Assembly (NCBI GenBank): GCA_039028975.1
Contig: JBCCHB010000044.1
Location: 1-64,000 of the forward strand
DNA from: JAHBNG01 sp039028975
GTDB taxonomy: Bacteria > Chloroflexota > Anaerolineae > Caldilineales > Caldilineaceae
Direction: 5' to 3'
DNA length: 64,000 bases
Shown: positions 1 to 8,752 of the stretch, piece by piece
Layout: the number at the start of each line of letters is the position of its first letter
Numbering within the stretch: position 1 is the stretch's first letter
Translations under genes and position numbers: made by a program
The notes under the pieces: model-generated
Told to the model about the DNA's origin: nothing
What the model saw: the letters and a program-made list of their open reading frames with translations, nothing else
Databases searched by the model: none

Positions 1-111
1 AAAAAAAAGTTGCAGGCTTTGCGTCAACAGCTTCGCAACATCCACCACTTCCGCGCTCATCCCGATGATTTCTTAGCTCATACTGAGTACCTTTGGACCC
101 TTCCTTACTAA
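1..111 (+). CDS. C-terminal end of an unrecognised gene (partial, enters from left)
   Basis: The first 111 bases are open in frame 1 and end in TAA. The 36 visible residues start with a lysine run and are rich in Gln, Arg and His, ending TLPY. No start codon is visible because the gene begins outside the window. I do not recognise the family. The stretch is short enough to be chance, and only the sequence to the left would settle it. Confidence 0.35.
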   Translation, partial: KKKLQALRQQLRNIHHFRAHPDDFLAHTEYLWTLPY

Positions 112-240
112 ACTTTTGTATGTCCCTTTTGCGGCGACTGTTGTCATATACTTCGCCAGAAACGCCTTGTACCGACGGTTGCCTAATCCACTCGGGATAA
201 TTCCGAGAAAGGAGGAGAGAACTTTTCTGGCCATCCTAAT

Positions 241-1611
241 TTAGGATGCCACTCGCCAATATTGCCTCCCATCTGACGTCCGACCAAGCAGCCCCGAATC
301 AACGAGTGCGCGCCGAAGATAGACTGGATCATCGTATGTATGCCACTGGTTGAGAATCTCGTTTACCTCGGTCTCTTTATACTGAGTACCCTCTGAAAAT
401 TTGGTAATGAGATAGTCGAGCACAATCTTTTTCGCTGTCCATTTGGCGGGCCACTGGCTGACGAGGCCATTTCGATCCAGGTAGGGACGTAATTCAGTTG
501 GTTGTTCTAAACGTACGTCGTTGAGCACCATCTTCGCGTTCTCGGCAGAGAGTAACGCTGATAGCGTGTAAGCAAATTCACTTACCCTTGCCGGGTTAAG
601 CCTGTAGATCTTATTGGCATCGCCGGCTCGTTTTTCAGAGATGAATTGGGCACTGCTCAACTGTTTTAGATGACGAGAAACGGTTGACTGGGTTGTGTCC
701 AGTTGAGCAATGATCTCCTGTGCCCGCAGTTCCTCGTGAGCGGCTAGCAATTCCAAGATGCGGAGACGAGTATCGTCAGCTAACGCATTTGCTGGACCTT
801 TTACCTCACCACGCTTGATTGGCTCAGTGCGCATAGGTAACTGCCAGAAATCGGCTAACATGAAGACCCACAATGTATTGAGCGAGTCCAAGCGGGATGC
901 ATGGAGACGAATATAAGGTGATGGCACAATAATTATTTGTTGGATGCCAGATAGTTGAGCTGTGATGTAGTCTGGAATGGCCCCTCGAATAAAAGCTTGT
1001 AAAAGTGCATTAGGCGACTGGGTTGGCCAGATTCGTGCATTCAGTTCTTCAACACAGTAATGCATGGTAGAGCGTTTCTTTTCCCATTCCTTGGCAAATT
1101 CGCTTTCCCAGAGTGCACGCAGATGGGTGACAATCTGGCTCTGCATCACAGATGGCTCATTAAGCAAATGGTATAGTGCCAAACGCATTTTCTGGTTAAG
1201 GGATGAAATGGCAGCATGATGCCCAACAAAATTTAGGAAATGATCTTTGTCTTTCAAAAGACGCTCTGGCGTTTCATCCGCTGATACCCCGTCTTTGAGC
1301 CAAGCCTTAAGTACGAGATTTCTCAGCTCCGTCGGGGCTGCTGCCTCAATGCTTGTTAATAGATTCTCAAAGCTATTGTGCTTAGCCGTTGGTACTAGTG
1401 CCGCGCCGAGCCACTCAAAGATGAGGCGATTGGACTCCCGTTGGGCTATTGTTAGTTTAGAGGCTGTTTGGGCTAACCATGGCTCTCTTTCTTGATTTAG
1501 ATTCGGTTTAGTTAACAAGGACATGGCCGTTAATACGTTATAGATCGGCTCGACAACAACAGTTGATGTAAATTGAATTGGTTTACTCTGTACAAATGGC
1601 GAGATAGACAT
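241..1611 (-). CDS. ArsR-like winged-helix regulator with DUF2087 C-terminus
   Basis: A 456-residue protein. About residues 275-350 form an ArsR-type winged helix: LADDTRLRILELLAAHEE begins the domain and TQSTVSRHLKQL is the recognition helix. The last ~80 residues (from YLDRNGLVSQWP to the end) resemble DUF2087, which is common at the end of such regulators. The first ~250 residues have no recognised domain and may sense a ligand. ArsR-family proteins usually repress and release DNA on ligand binding. The gene lies downstream of an MFS transporter on the same strand, with a 7-6-7 palindrome just before its start codon, so it probably controls itself and perhaps the transporter. It is much longer than a classical ArsR (~100 residues). 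The ligand is unknown. Confidence 0.8.
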   Translation of the reverse strand: MSISPFVQSKPIQFTSTVVVEPIYNVLTAMSLLTKPNLNQEREPWLAQTASKLTIAQRESNRLIFEWLGAALVPTAKHNSFENLLTSIEAAAPTELRNLVLKAWLKDGVSADETPERLLKDKDHFLNFVGHHAAISSLNQKMRLALYHLLNEPSVMQSQIVTHLRALWESEFAKEWEKKRSTMHYCVEELNARIWPTQSPNALLQAFIRGAIPDYITAQLSGIQQIIIVPSPYIRLHASRLDSLNTLWVFMLADFWQLPMRTEPIKRGEVKGPANALADDTRLRILELLAAHEELRAQEIIAQLDTTQSTVSRHLKQLSSAQFISEKRAGDANKIYRLNPARVSEFAYTLSALLSAENAKMVLNDVRLEQPTELRPYLDRNGLVSQWPAKWTAKKIVLDYLITKFSEGTQYKETEVNEILNQWHTYDDPVYLRRALVDSGLLGRTSDGRQYWRVAS

Positions 1612-1631
1612 ATGGCGGCTCCATTAAACAA

Positions 1632-1651
1632 TTATGCGTATATTCGCATAA
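1632..1651. promoter_or_regulatory. Palindromic operator TTATGCG-N6-CGCATAA
   Basis: A perfect inverted repeat with 7-base arms (1632-1638 and 1645-1651) and a 6-base AT spacer lies about 20 bases upstream of the ArsR-like start codon, between it and the MFS gene. The layout suits a homodimeric winged-helix protein, so autoregulation is the simplest inference. No second copy was seen upstream of the MFS start at 2949. Confidence 0.5.
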
Positions 1652-1677
1652 AAAGATAGCACGCCTTAGGTAACATG

Positions 1678-2949
1678 TCAAGTACTTAGATATTGTTGCC
1701 TGCCCATAACTGTTCTCTCCTGGCGAGGTTGGTTGATATACCATGCGTGCCATCCCCAAATGATCATGGGCAAAATCGTCGCTAGCCCATAAAAGGACGC
1801 CAGCGACTGGGCTGTCATATCCAATGAATCCATAGCGTATCCTGCCAGCCAAATCGCGACTGACGCCGTTAAAGTCCGAATCATTTCATCCAAAGCAAAG
1901 ACACGACCTAGCATATGATCTGGCACATTCATCTGGAGCAGGACGCTACTGTACGTCCAGTTGGTTGAACTGCCCATGCCACGTAGCAGGAAACCGAACA
2001 GAACCAACCAGAAAAAACCAACTTGTCCAACGACAATCCAGCCAACTGCAGAGGCTGCAAAGCCAATCACTATCGAGCGTTGCAGGGCTGTATTGGTTTC
2101 GGGTGTAAAGCGGTTGGCGATCAAGGGTCCCAGTACAGCGCCAATCCCGGCAGCCGTCATCATCATGCCCAACGCTCCTGCACCACCAACCCCAAAGATG
2201 AAAAGTGAACTTGCTAAGGCTGTCATAATTACATCGGTCGAACCAATGCTGCCTAACGCTTTGACAAGCGTAACCGCGCCTACCCCAGGATGTTCTAACG
2301 CATAACGGATGCCTCCCCAAATGGCAAACCCGTCATCATTCGTCTGAGATTGTTCTTGAACTTCCTGTTGGGGTGTTATCACTTGCGCAACAAGTGCTGC
2401 GGATATGGCAAAGGTTACGGCATCAATGAGCAGCGCGGTCTGCACGCCGAATAACGCCGTTGTTACCCCGCCTAATGCGGCACCCAAAGCCAGCATGGCC
2501 GACCACGTAATACTACCAAGGGTGTTGGCCACCAACAGATCCTCTTTATTATCGACCACGGAGGGTAAAATGGCCGCGTGAGCTGGATGGTAAAATGTGG
2601 CAACGATAAACTGCAGAGCCGTCAAGCCATAAACCAGCCACGCTTCTGACGGGCTATCGACCAACAAAAAGCCCAAGACAATCCCAATTCGTAACAAATC
2701 GGAGAGCAGCATAACGGCTTTGCGGTTAAAGCGATCGGCCACCAGCCCGGCTACGGGACTAAATAGAAATGGCGGCACCATTCGGGCAAGGAAAAGGGCT
2801 GCAATGGCTAAGCCGGAGTCTGTATAGCGGTTGATCAACACAATGGTGCCAATGGTGTTAAACCAGTCACCCAACATGGTAACAACAGAGGCTAACCAGA
2901 GTGTGCGAAAATTAGAATTACGTTGTAGAAGTGAGGTATAAATGTTCAT
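1678..2949 (-). CDS. MFS transporter (multidrug/siderophore exporter type)
   Basis: Starting at the ATG at 2949 gives about 423 residues beginning MNIYTSLLQRNSNFRTLWLA, the normal N-terminus of the MFS_3/enterobactin-exporter-like group. An upstream in-frame start would add 48 residues without family character. About 12 hydrophobic segments are visible, with the loop-2/3 motif GLVADRFNRKAVM near residue 60. It should sit in the cytoplasmic membrane and exchange a small molecule for protons; the substrate cannot be read from sequence. It lies 66 bases upstream of the ArsR-like regulator on the same strand and is divergent from the SDR gene, a common arrangement for a regulated exporter. Confidence 0.85.
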   Translation of the reverse strand: MNIYTSLLQRNSNFRTLWLASVVTMLGDWFNTIGTIVLINRYTDSGLAIAALFLARMVPPFLFSPVAGLVADRFNRKAVMLLSDLLRIGIVLGFLLVDSPSEAWLVYGLTALQFIVATFYHPAHAAILPSVVDNKEDLLVANTLGSITWSAMLALGAALGGVTTALFGVQTALLIDAVTFAISAALVAQVITPQQEVQEQSQTNDDGFAIWGGIRYALEHPGVGAVTLVKALGSIGSTDVIMTALASSLFIFGVGGAGALGMMMTAAGIGAVLGPLIANRFTPETNTALQRSIVIGFAASAVGWIVVGQVGFFWLVLFGFLLRGMGSSTNWTYSSVLLQMNVPDHMLGRVFALDEMIRTLTASVAIWLAGYAMDSLDMTAQSLASFYGLATILPMIIWGWHAWYINQPRQERTVMGRQQYLST

Positions 2950-3108
2950 GTGAATAGAATAGCAACATACGTACGATAGACCAACGGTTTTTCGATCAGA
3001 GGAGACCTGTTCAAAGGTACAGGCCAAGTGAAGATGAGGAAGCTGGCAGAATGATGAGGTGAGTGAGATGAATGAGATGACAGGATGATTCAAGTGAGAG
3101 GAACAGAG

Positions 3109-4023
3109 ATGACAAAGGAAAATTCTATAGGACGGCGGGCCTTACGATTGTTTGGGAAGGCTTCGGTACGTGCGGGGCAAACATTGGAGCGGTTGGCAGA
3201 GTATCGGACACCTGTTGTACAACAGAGCGTACCGTTTCCCACCGAGAATCCAACGGCTATTCAGATCAATCTATTAGGACGGATCGCATTGGTCACAGGA
3301 GCCAGCGGTCAGCTCGGTCGGGTAATGGTCCGAACCTTGGCAACAGCGGGTGCGGATGTGGTGATTCACTACCGCCAGAATGAGGCCAAGGCGAATGAAC
3401 TTCGTACTGAGGTAGAAGCTCAAGGCCGCAAGGCTATGACCGTTCAGGCAGATATTACAGATAAAGAGAGCGTCTTTGCTATGCGGGATGAGGTGGTAGA
3501 GCATTTGGGCGCGCCCCACATTGTGGTGACCAATGCGGTTTCGCAAATTCATCCTTGGAGCACCGTACTGGAAGAAGATCTGAAAGATTACACAGATCAG
3601 TTCCAATCCTGCGTCATGCAGAACGTATTAATGGCCAAAGCCTTTGTTCCGGGGATGATCGAGATGGGATATGGTCGCTACATTGGCATCAATACCGAAT
3701 GTGCCATGCAGACCTTCGTCAGTCAGTCAGCTTATGCGTCAGCCAAGCGAGGTATGGATGGTGTGTTGAGGGTGCTAGCCAAGGAGGTGGGTGAACATCA
3801 GATCACGGTCAATCAAGTCGCGCCAGGTTGGACCATTAGCGACAAGGATCGTGAAGCAGGAAGTGGCCATGATGCCCACTATATTCAAAACGTCCCCCTC
3901 AAACGCCGTGGGACGGACCAGGAGATTGCCAATGCAGTTGCCTTCTTGGCATCGGACCTGGCCAGCTTCATTACAGGGGCTTACATACCAGTCTGTGGTG
4001 GGAATGTAATGCCGAGAATTTAA
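3109..4023 (+). CDS. Short-chain dehydrogenase/reductase (FabG-like)
   Basis: The ATG at 3109 follows a GAGAGGAAC ribosome site; an ATG at 3085 is also in frame but less well placed. The product is ~304 residues. About 65 N-terminal residues precede the Rossmann fold, whose cofactor motif is TGASGQLG. The catalytic Tyr and Lys lie in SAYASAKRGMDG, and VNQVAPGW and the C-terminal FITGAYIPVCGG are typical of classical SDRs. NAD(P)-dependent reduction or oxidation of a carbonyl or alcohol is expected; the substrate is unknown. The N-terminal extension is unusual for FabG (~245 residues). It is transcribed divergently from the MFS gene. Confidence 0.85.
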   Translation: MTKENSIGRRALRLFGKASVRAGQTLERLAEYRTPVVQQSVPFPTENPTAIQINLLGRIALVTGASGQLGRVMVRTLATAGADVVIHYRQNEAKANELRTEVEAQGRKAMTVQADITDKESVFAMRDEVVEHLGAPHIVVTNAVSQIHPWSTVLEEDLKDYTDQFQSCVMQNVLMAKAFVPGMIEMGYGRYIGINTECAMQTFVSQSAYASAKRGMDGVLRVLAKEVGEHQITVNQVAPGWTISDKDREAGSGHDAHYIQNVPLKRRGTDQEIANAVAFLASDLASFITGAYIPVCGGNVMPRI

Positions 4024-4051
4024 GGAACAAGGATCATTCCTAAGCCCTCTT

Positions 4052-4699
4052 TCAGCTTGTTAGTTTTACAATGATCTGCTTGAGGGCAATAAGAATGCGT
4101 AGTATTTCTTCAAGCTCAAGCCGTTGTAGGGCATTGTGGCCATTTGAAATAGCGTAGTACGTTTCATGCAATGTCATAAAAAACCAATCACGCCCGACGA
4201 CATAACAACCATAAAGGGGAGTGGGACTGGGTGCGAGCTGTTGACCAACAAGCATGGCACCCAATGCTTGACCTGCGGGATCACCGTTGGGGTCACGCTG
4301 TCGTTTGTACTCCGCAAATGCAAAGTAAGGGATCTCTGGTTCATAGTATCCTGATGCAATCAGTCCGTCTGGTTCCCCCTTTAGTAGATAGTCGTTAACT
4401 TGTGCTTCAATGTAGCGTTGAGCAAATAAATTATATCGATAGGGATCTGTAAACTTGACCATACTAAGAATAGGTCCGATAAAGTGTATGGATAGCTCTT
4501 GTTCATTCCAACTATTCGCGTTAATCTGCAATAGCTCCTGAAGATCAGATAGCTTACTGTGGTCAAGTTCAGATAATGTAATATCACTGCTCAGCGCGAA
4601 CCACTCATCTAAAGCTGGCGAGTTGAGTACATTACGCAATCCAAATGTCTTGTCCAATAAGGGTAGTGTACATTGGCTGAAATTTAGCGAGCTTGACAT
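4052..4699 (-). CDS. Hypothetical protein with PD-(D/E)XK nuclease-like core
   Basis: A ~215-residue protein starting MSSSLNFSQC. The middle holds KGEPDGLIASG followed about 15 residues later by FAFAEYKRQR, i.e. Asp ... Glu-x-Lys as in PD-(D/E)XK folds. YGCYVVGRDWFFM after it resembles the later strands of restriction-endonuclease-like hypothetical proteins found across bacteria. No DNA-binding domain is seen. It is convergent with the SDR gene, separated by 28 bases. Nuclease activity is inferred from the motif only. A TTG two codons upstream is an alternative start. Confidence 0.55.
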   Translation of the reverse strand: MSSSLNFSQCTLPLLDKTFGLRNVLNSPALDEWFALSSDITLSELDHSKLSDLQELLQINANSWNEQELSIHFIGPILSMVKFTDPYRYNLFAQRYIEAQVNDYLLKGEPDGLIASGYYEPEIPYFAFAEYKRQRDPNGDPAGQALGAMLVGQQLAPSPTPLYGCYVVGRDWFFMTLHETYYAISNGHNALQRLELEEILRILIALKQIIVKLTS

Positions 4700-4810
4700 G
4701 GTCAATTCCTATATATGCTCCGCATGAGTAGGGCAGAAAACTAGATTCGTGTCAAAACCCAAATAGTATACCACATCGTTCAGCCTATTTTCCAGGACAT
4801 CACTATTGAA

Positions 4811-4834
4811 GATGTATCCCAGTTTTGGGGCGAG
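4811..4834 (+). repeat. Solitary terminal repeat related to the MITE-like element
   Basis: The 24 bases here match about 20 of 24 bases of the left end of the element at 4985-5008 (shared core TGTATCC.AGTTT.GGGGCGA), in the same orientation. No matching partner is seen nearby. It is probably the end of a second, decayed copy. Confidence 0.4.
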
Positions 4835-4970
4835 TTTTACCTATCCGCTTTGGATGTCGTCATTCCTTCGGGGACTCAGGACAAGCCCGAACGGCTTCGC
4901 CAACCAATTTGCATGGCCCCTTCAGGCTAGTAAAGATTCTCTGCTCATCTTTGCCCTCAAAGTGAGATAC

Positions 4971-5141
4971 GCCCTTATACGTAGGGTGTATCCGAGTTTG
5001 GGGGCGAACTTGAAATCTCTCTGAGAACACGCATTGAGCAACAGCATTTCGAGGCCGATTTTGTGACTTTCGAAAGCAATGCTTTCCCGAGTAGAAATAT
5101 GCTGCCCCCAAACTAAAAGGCACCCTTATACGTAAAGGGGC
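4971..5141. mobile_element. MITE-like element with imperfect terminal inverted repeats
   Basis: Left end 4985-5005 and the complement of the right end (about 5102-5122) share GGTG and then AGTTTGGGGGC in register (16 of 21 bases). The 12-mer CCCTTATACGTA occurs directly at 4972-4983 and again at 5123-5134, flanking the unit, as a target duplication or an outer part of the terminus would. No coding potential for a transposase is visible in the ~140 bases between. This is the pattern of a non-autonomous insertion. It ends next to the promoter of the sugar operon. Confidence 0.5.
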
Positions 5142-5142
5142 T

Positions 5143-5171
5143 TTGACACACGATCTGACGCATGGTAGACT
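5143..5171 (+). promoter_or_regulatory. Sigma-70-type promoter of the sugar ABC operon
   Basis: TTGACA at 5143-5148, a 17-base spacer, and TAGACT at 5166-5171 form a near-consensus housekeeping promoter. It is followed by a ~90-base leader with AGGAGG just before the ATG at 5266. The -35 box begins within 10 bases of the MITE-like element's right end. Confidence 0.55.
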
Positions 5172-5265
5172 AGAAATCACAGTTATTGTACTCTCCCCTG
5201 ATTCAGACCTGCCTGTTGTACATCGAGCAGGAAATCAGCACCAACTTCACAGGAGGAAATCCACG

Positions 5266-6642
5266 ATGAAGAACTCTATGAGCAGAAGGTCGTTCTTACA
5301 ATTGACAGCAGGCAGCGCCGCAACCCTTGCCTTGGCCGCGTGTACTGCTGTTCCGGCTGGTGCGCCAGCCGAGGGCGGTGATGATGCTGCAATGGAAGGC
5401 GTGACCCTCAGCTTCCTCAATCGAGGTGGCCAGTTTATCGAAGATGTAATGGGTAAACAGATGGATCTTTACCGAGAGTCGAACCCCGATATCCAGTTTG
5501 AGATCAATGCCGTTGCTGGTTCGTCTCACCAAGAGATGCTGTTAACCATGATCGCCTCCAATACCGGCCCCGATATCTGGTTTGACGCCAATCGCACCAC
5601 TGGTCCGCTAACCCGCAAGGGCGTAACCACCAATCTTGAACCGTTCTTTGAGGCAGATGCTAATTTTAACGAAGATGACTATGTAGAGAACGTCTGGACC
5701 GCGCAGACATTTGACGGTGCTCGCTGGGGTATACCGTGGGACAGTGGCGCAATGCTGATGGCCTATAACGTCGCTCTCTTTGAGGAGGCTGGCGTTGAGC
5801 CGCCAGCAATCGGTGCCTGGCTCACGTGGGATGAAGCCATTGAATTGGGCAAGCAACTTACCTTTGATCTGGACGACAACACGCCCAACGATGCGGCCTT
5901 TGATCCCAATCGGGTGCGTCAATATGGCTTTGTCGCCGATCGCGGCCACGGGCGCTTCACCTATATCTGGTCCAACGATGCCGAGATCATTGCTGATGAC
6001 GGCACCATGCCTATGGATTCAGAAGAGTTTACTGAGGCCATGAACTGGCTGGCCGATCTGGGCTTGAAGCACTACGTAGCCCCCTCTCCTGCCTATGAAG
6101 CAGCTGGTGAAATCAGCATACAAGCCGGAACTGTTGCCATGCACCACCGCGGCGCCTGGTCCATTGGCCGCATCAATCAGGCTGGCGTTAACTGGGAGAC
6201 CTTCCAGGTACCATACAGCAAGACCCAGGTCTCCTATGGTCATTACTCGCCGCTCTGTATCTTCTCCCAGACTGCACATCCTCAGGAGTCCTATGACTTT
6301 ATTTCATGGGCTTGTTTGAGCGAGCCAGGTCAAGGAATTCTTGTTGATCTGGGGATGCAGCAACCGATCCGTAAATCTCTGCGTGAGAACTTCCTAGGTG
6401 ATGACGATGCACCGTCAAGAGAGTCGCGACAGGTCTTCTATGACGCGTTTGAGAACAGTGAAACCTTCCGCTGGGCAGGAGACACGATAGGCTCGTACTT
6501 CGGCGGCTGGTATCAGACCCTGCTTGACTACTGGGGTCCATATCTGGATCAGTTCTGGATCGGCGATGTTCGCTGGGAAGATATTGCAGCAGAGGTTCGG
6601 GCTGGCTCAGAGCAGATTTTGGAGACGGGTGAGATTTCGTAA
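5266..6642 (+). CDS. ABC transporter sugar-binding lipoprotein
   Basis: The ATG at 5266 follows a strong AGGAGG; the reading frame is open further upstream but without a plausible start. The ~458-residue product begins with a twin-arginine-like SRRSFLQL and a lipobox (LALAAC, Cys at about residue 26), so it should be exported and lipid-anchored. The rest resembles family 1 extracellular solute-binding proteins (UgpB/MalE-like): LSFLNRGGQF near the start, NTGPDIWFDAN, WGIPWDSGAMLMAYN and MHHRGAWSIG in the ligand-binding lobes. It captures a sugar or glycoside for the two permeases that follow. The specific sugar cannot be told from sequence. Confidence 0.9.
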   Translation: MKNSMSRRSFLQLTAGSAATLALAACTAVPAGAPAEGGDDAAMEGVTLSFLNRGGQFIEDVMGKQMDLYRESNPDIQFEINAVAGSSHQEMLLTMIASNTGPDIWFDANRTTGPLTRKGVTTNLEPFFEADANFNEDDYVENVWTAQTFDGARWGIPWDSGAMLMAYNVALFEEAGVEPPAIGAWLTWDEAIELGKQLTFDLDDNTPNDAAFDPNRVRQYGFVADRGHGRFTYIWSNDAEIIADDGTMPMDSEEFTEAMNWLADLGLKHYVAPSPAYEAAGEISIQAGTVAMHHRGAWSIGRINQAGVNWETFQVPYSKTQVSYGHYSPLCIFSQTAHPQESYDFISWACLSEPGQGILVDLGMQQPIRKSLRENFLGDDDAPSRESRQVFYDAFENSETFRWAGDTIGSYFGGWYQTLLDYWGPYLDQFWIGDVRWEDIAAEVRAGSEQILETGEIS

Positions 6643-6706
6643 TGCATAATTCGTAATGCATAATTCGTGATTCGTAGTGGTGAGTGAGTAGCCCACACGA
6701 ATCACG
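6643..6706. repeat. Iterated word repeat with hairpin after the binding-protein gene
   Basis: After the stop the word TAATGCATAATTCG is iterated, then CGTGATTCGT (6666-6675) is perfectly inverted as ACGAATCACG (6697-6706). This may attenuate transcription between the highly expressed binding protein and the permeases, but no T-tract follows immediately. The rest of the 218-base gap to 6861 shows nothing I can name. Confidence 0.5.
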
Positions 6707-6860
6707 TTGCACGTTTTTGTATGAACCCTACCAATGCCTATCATCCAAAGCCACCAATGGATAAACCTCCCAATATAAACTTCAATTCCTTCAATCCCTT
6801 CATGGTTTAATTGAATTTAGCTCTCTGTGGCGGACACCACATAATGGATTTTCTATCTCC

Positions 6861-7805
6861 ATGACTGCATCATCTCCAAAACTACCCTTCTACAAACGGC
6901 TTTCATTTGAAGAAACCTTCTGGGGCTGGCTCTTCATCGTACCCGCCATTTTGGGGGTGCTTTTCTTTAAGCTGGGTCCGGTGTTGGCTAGCCTTGCCCT
7001 CAGCTTTACAAAGTATGAAATTATTAGTGCACCTAAATTTATCGGGCTGGCCAACTATCAAAAACTCGTCACGGACGATCTGTGGATTCGGTCAATAGAG
7101 GTGACGCTCAATTATGTGCTGCTCTTTGTTCCCGCTGCTCTCATTACCGCATATGCCATTGCGTTGCTCATGGCTCGTGATGTGAGAGGAATTAACGTTT
7201 ACCGGACGATTTGGTATTTGCCCTCGGTTGTACCGGTTGTAGCCAGCGCGGTGATTTGGCGCTGGGGCTTGCATCCTGAATTTGGACCGATTAACTACCC
7301 CATTAAGCTGTTAGGGCTACCTGCTCCTCGCTGGTTGACCGATCCAGATTGGATTATTCCGTCCATTGTCTTTATCAGCCTGTGGGGATTGGGCAACACG
7401 GTACTCATCTTTCTGGCCTCCATCAAGGGGGTCCCTTCATCTCTATATGAAGCAGCAGAAGTCGATGGTGCGGGTCCGTGGACTCGCTTCCGCCATGTTA
7501 CGATTCCCATGACCTCGTCGATCATCTTCTACCAGTTGATCGTCAACATCATTGGCAGCTTCCAAGTCTTTGGTGTGGCCTACGTACTCTTTGTCTCCAA
7601 CCCGTCAGCGTCTTCGGCTGGACCCAATAATGCCGCCCTCTTCTATGTACTCTATATGTTCCGTAATGCCTTTGGCTATTTCCGTAATGGTTATGCATCG
7701 AGCATGGCATGGGTGTTATTCATGGTAATCATGCTGCTGACCTGGCTTCTCTTCCGTACGCAAAATCAATGGGTCTATTACGAAGCCGAAGGAGAGGAAG
7801 AATAA
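6861..7805 (+). CDS. Sugar ABC transporter permease (MalF/UgpA type)
   Basis: A 314-residue membrane protein with about six hydrophobic segments. The cytoplasmic EAA loop lies near residues 190-215 (YEAAEVDGAGPWTRFRHVTI), the binding site for the ATPase. The N-terminal FYKRLSFEETFWGWLFIVPA is typical of binding-protein-dependent sugar permeases. It pairs with the next gene, whose ATG overlaps its stop (TAATG). No ATPase gene is present in the cassette, so a shared MsmK/UgpC-like ATPase encoded elsewhere is likely. Confidence 0.9.
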   Translation: MTASSPKLPFYKRLSFEETFWGWLFIVPAILGVLFFKLGPVLASLALSFTKYEIISAPKFIGLANYQKLVTDDLWIRSIEVTLNYVLLFVPAALITAYAIALLMARDVRGINVYRTIWYLPSVVPVVASAVIWRWGLHPEFGPINYPIKLLGLPAPRWLTDPDWIIPSIVFISLWGLGNTVLIFLASIKGVPSSLYEAAEVDGAGPWTRFRHVTIPMTSSIIFYQLIVNIIGSFQVFGVAYVLFVSNPSASSAGPNNAALFYVLYMFRNAFGYFRNGYASSMAWVLFMVIMLLTWLLFRTQNQWVYYEAEGEEE

Positions 7806-8641
7806 TGGAGCGACGATTCACCATTGGTCAAGCGTTGACCCATCTGGTTTTGCTCGGCGGTGGGGCGTTGATGCTGGTCCCCTTTTTCTGGCTGGTATCT
7901 TCCTCCCTCAAAGAGCCATTTCAGATCTATACCTTTCCGCCAAAGTGGATTCCGGATCCTATCAAATGGCAGAATTATGTAGAGGTCTTTGACGCGGTGA
8001 CGGTCTGGCAGTATACCTACAACACGCTTGTGATTACGATTGTGGGTACGGTGGGCATGGTATTGAGTTCTTCGTTGGCGGCCTATAGCTTTGCCCGCTT
8101 ACGCTTTAAGGGACGAGACATTGTCTTTGGCACGATTCTTTCGACGGTCATGTTGCCCTTTGTGGTGACCATGATTCCACTGTACATTCTCTTCTCCAGG
8201 CTAGGCTGGGTAGGGACCTTCCTACCGCTGATTGTGCCAGAGTGGTTTGGCGGTCCAATTACGATTTTCCTGCTACGCCAGTTTTTCCGCACCATTCCCA
8301 TGGAATTGGAAGACGCGGCCCGCATCGACGGTGCCTCGCGTCCACGTATATTCTGGTCAGTTATACTGCCCCTCTCTCGGCCAGCGATAACGGTGGTTAC
8401 GGTGCTGGCCTTCCTGAATTACTGGAATGATTTCCTTGGTCCACTTATCTACCTGACGAAACGGCCCAAGTATACCCTTGCCCTTGGATTGAATGCACTT
8501 CAATACTTTGAAGGTGGTCTAGACTGGACCCACTACGTGATGGTCCTGGCAACGCTTATGGTTTTGCCTGTCGTAATCATTTATTTCCTGGCACAACGGG
8601 CCTTAGTTGAGGGAATTGTGCTGACGGGTCTTAAGGGGTGA
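7805..8641 (+). CDS. Sugar ABC transporter permease (MalG/UgpE type)
   Basis: The start is the ATG overlapping the previous stop, giving ~278 residues beginning MERRFTIGQALTHLVLLGG. About six membrane segments are visible. The EAA loop reads LEDAARIDGASRPRIFWSVI near residue 180. It forms the heterodimeric channel with the upstream permease. Translational coupling through the TAATG overlap supports stoichiometric production. Confidence 0.9.
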   Translation: MERRFTIGQALTHLVLLGGGALMLVPFFWLVSSSLKEPFQIYTFPPKWIPDPIKWQNYVEVFDAVTVWQYTYNTLVITIVGTVGMVLSSSLAAYSFARLRFKGRDIVFGTILSTVMLPFVVTMIPLYILFSRLGWVGTFLPLIVPEWFGGPITIFLLRQFFRTIPMELEDAARIDGASRPRIFWSVILPLSRPAITVVTVLAFLNYWNDFLGPLIYLTKRPKYTLALGLNALQYFEGGLDWTHYVMVLATLMVLPVVIIYFLAQRALVEGIVLTGLKG

Positions 8642-8644
8642 TAC

Positions 8645-8737
8645 TGGTGGTCGGTAGGTCGGAGGTCGGTAGGTCGGTGGTTGGGAAGTCCATGCCGGAC
8701 GACCGACATACCGATTACTGACACACCGATTACCTAA
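8645..8737. repeat. Iterated GGTCGGTAG / CCGA inverted word repeat
   Basis: The left half iterates GGTCGGTAGGTCGGAGGTCG-like words and the right half has the complementary series (CGACCGACATACCG, CACACCGATTACC), making a long imperfect hairpin between the permease and the dehydrogenase. Related word hairpins occur elsewhere in the window. Confidence 0.5.
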
Positions 8738-8752
8738 AATAGGGGAGCCAAA

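Larger units (their letters stand above)
4700..5265. other. Gene-free stretch: MITE-like repeats and a promoter
   Basis: No convincing gene lies between the PD-(D/E)XK-like gene and the sugar-binding protein. The stretch holds the solitary repeat, the MITE-like element and the promoter listed separately; 4835-4970 shows nothing else I can support. Confidence 0.6.

Noticed and set aside
1247..1495. Plus-strand open stretch inside the ArsR-like gene
   Set aside because: Antisense shadow of a well-supported gene with no similarity of its own.
4811..5141. CRISPR-like or direct repeat array
   Set aside because: Only three imperfect copies in mixed orientation at irregular distances; terminal inverted repeats of a small insertion fit better.
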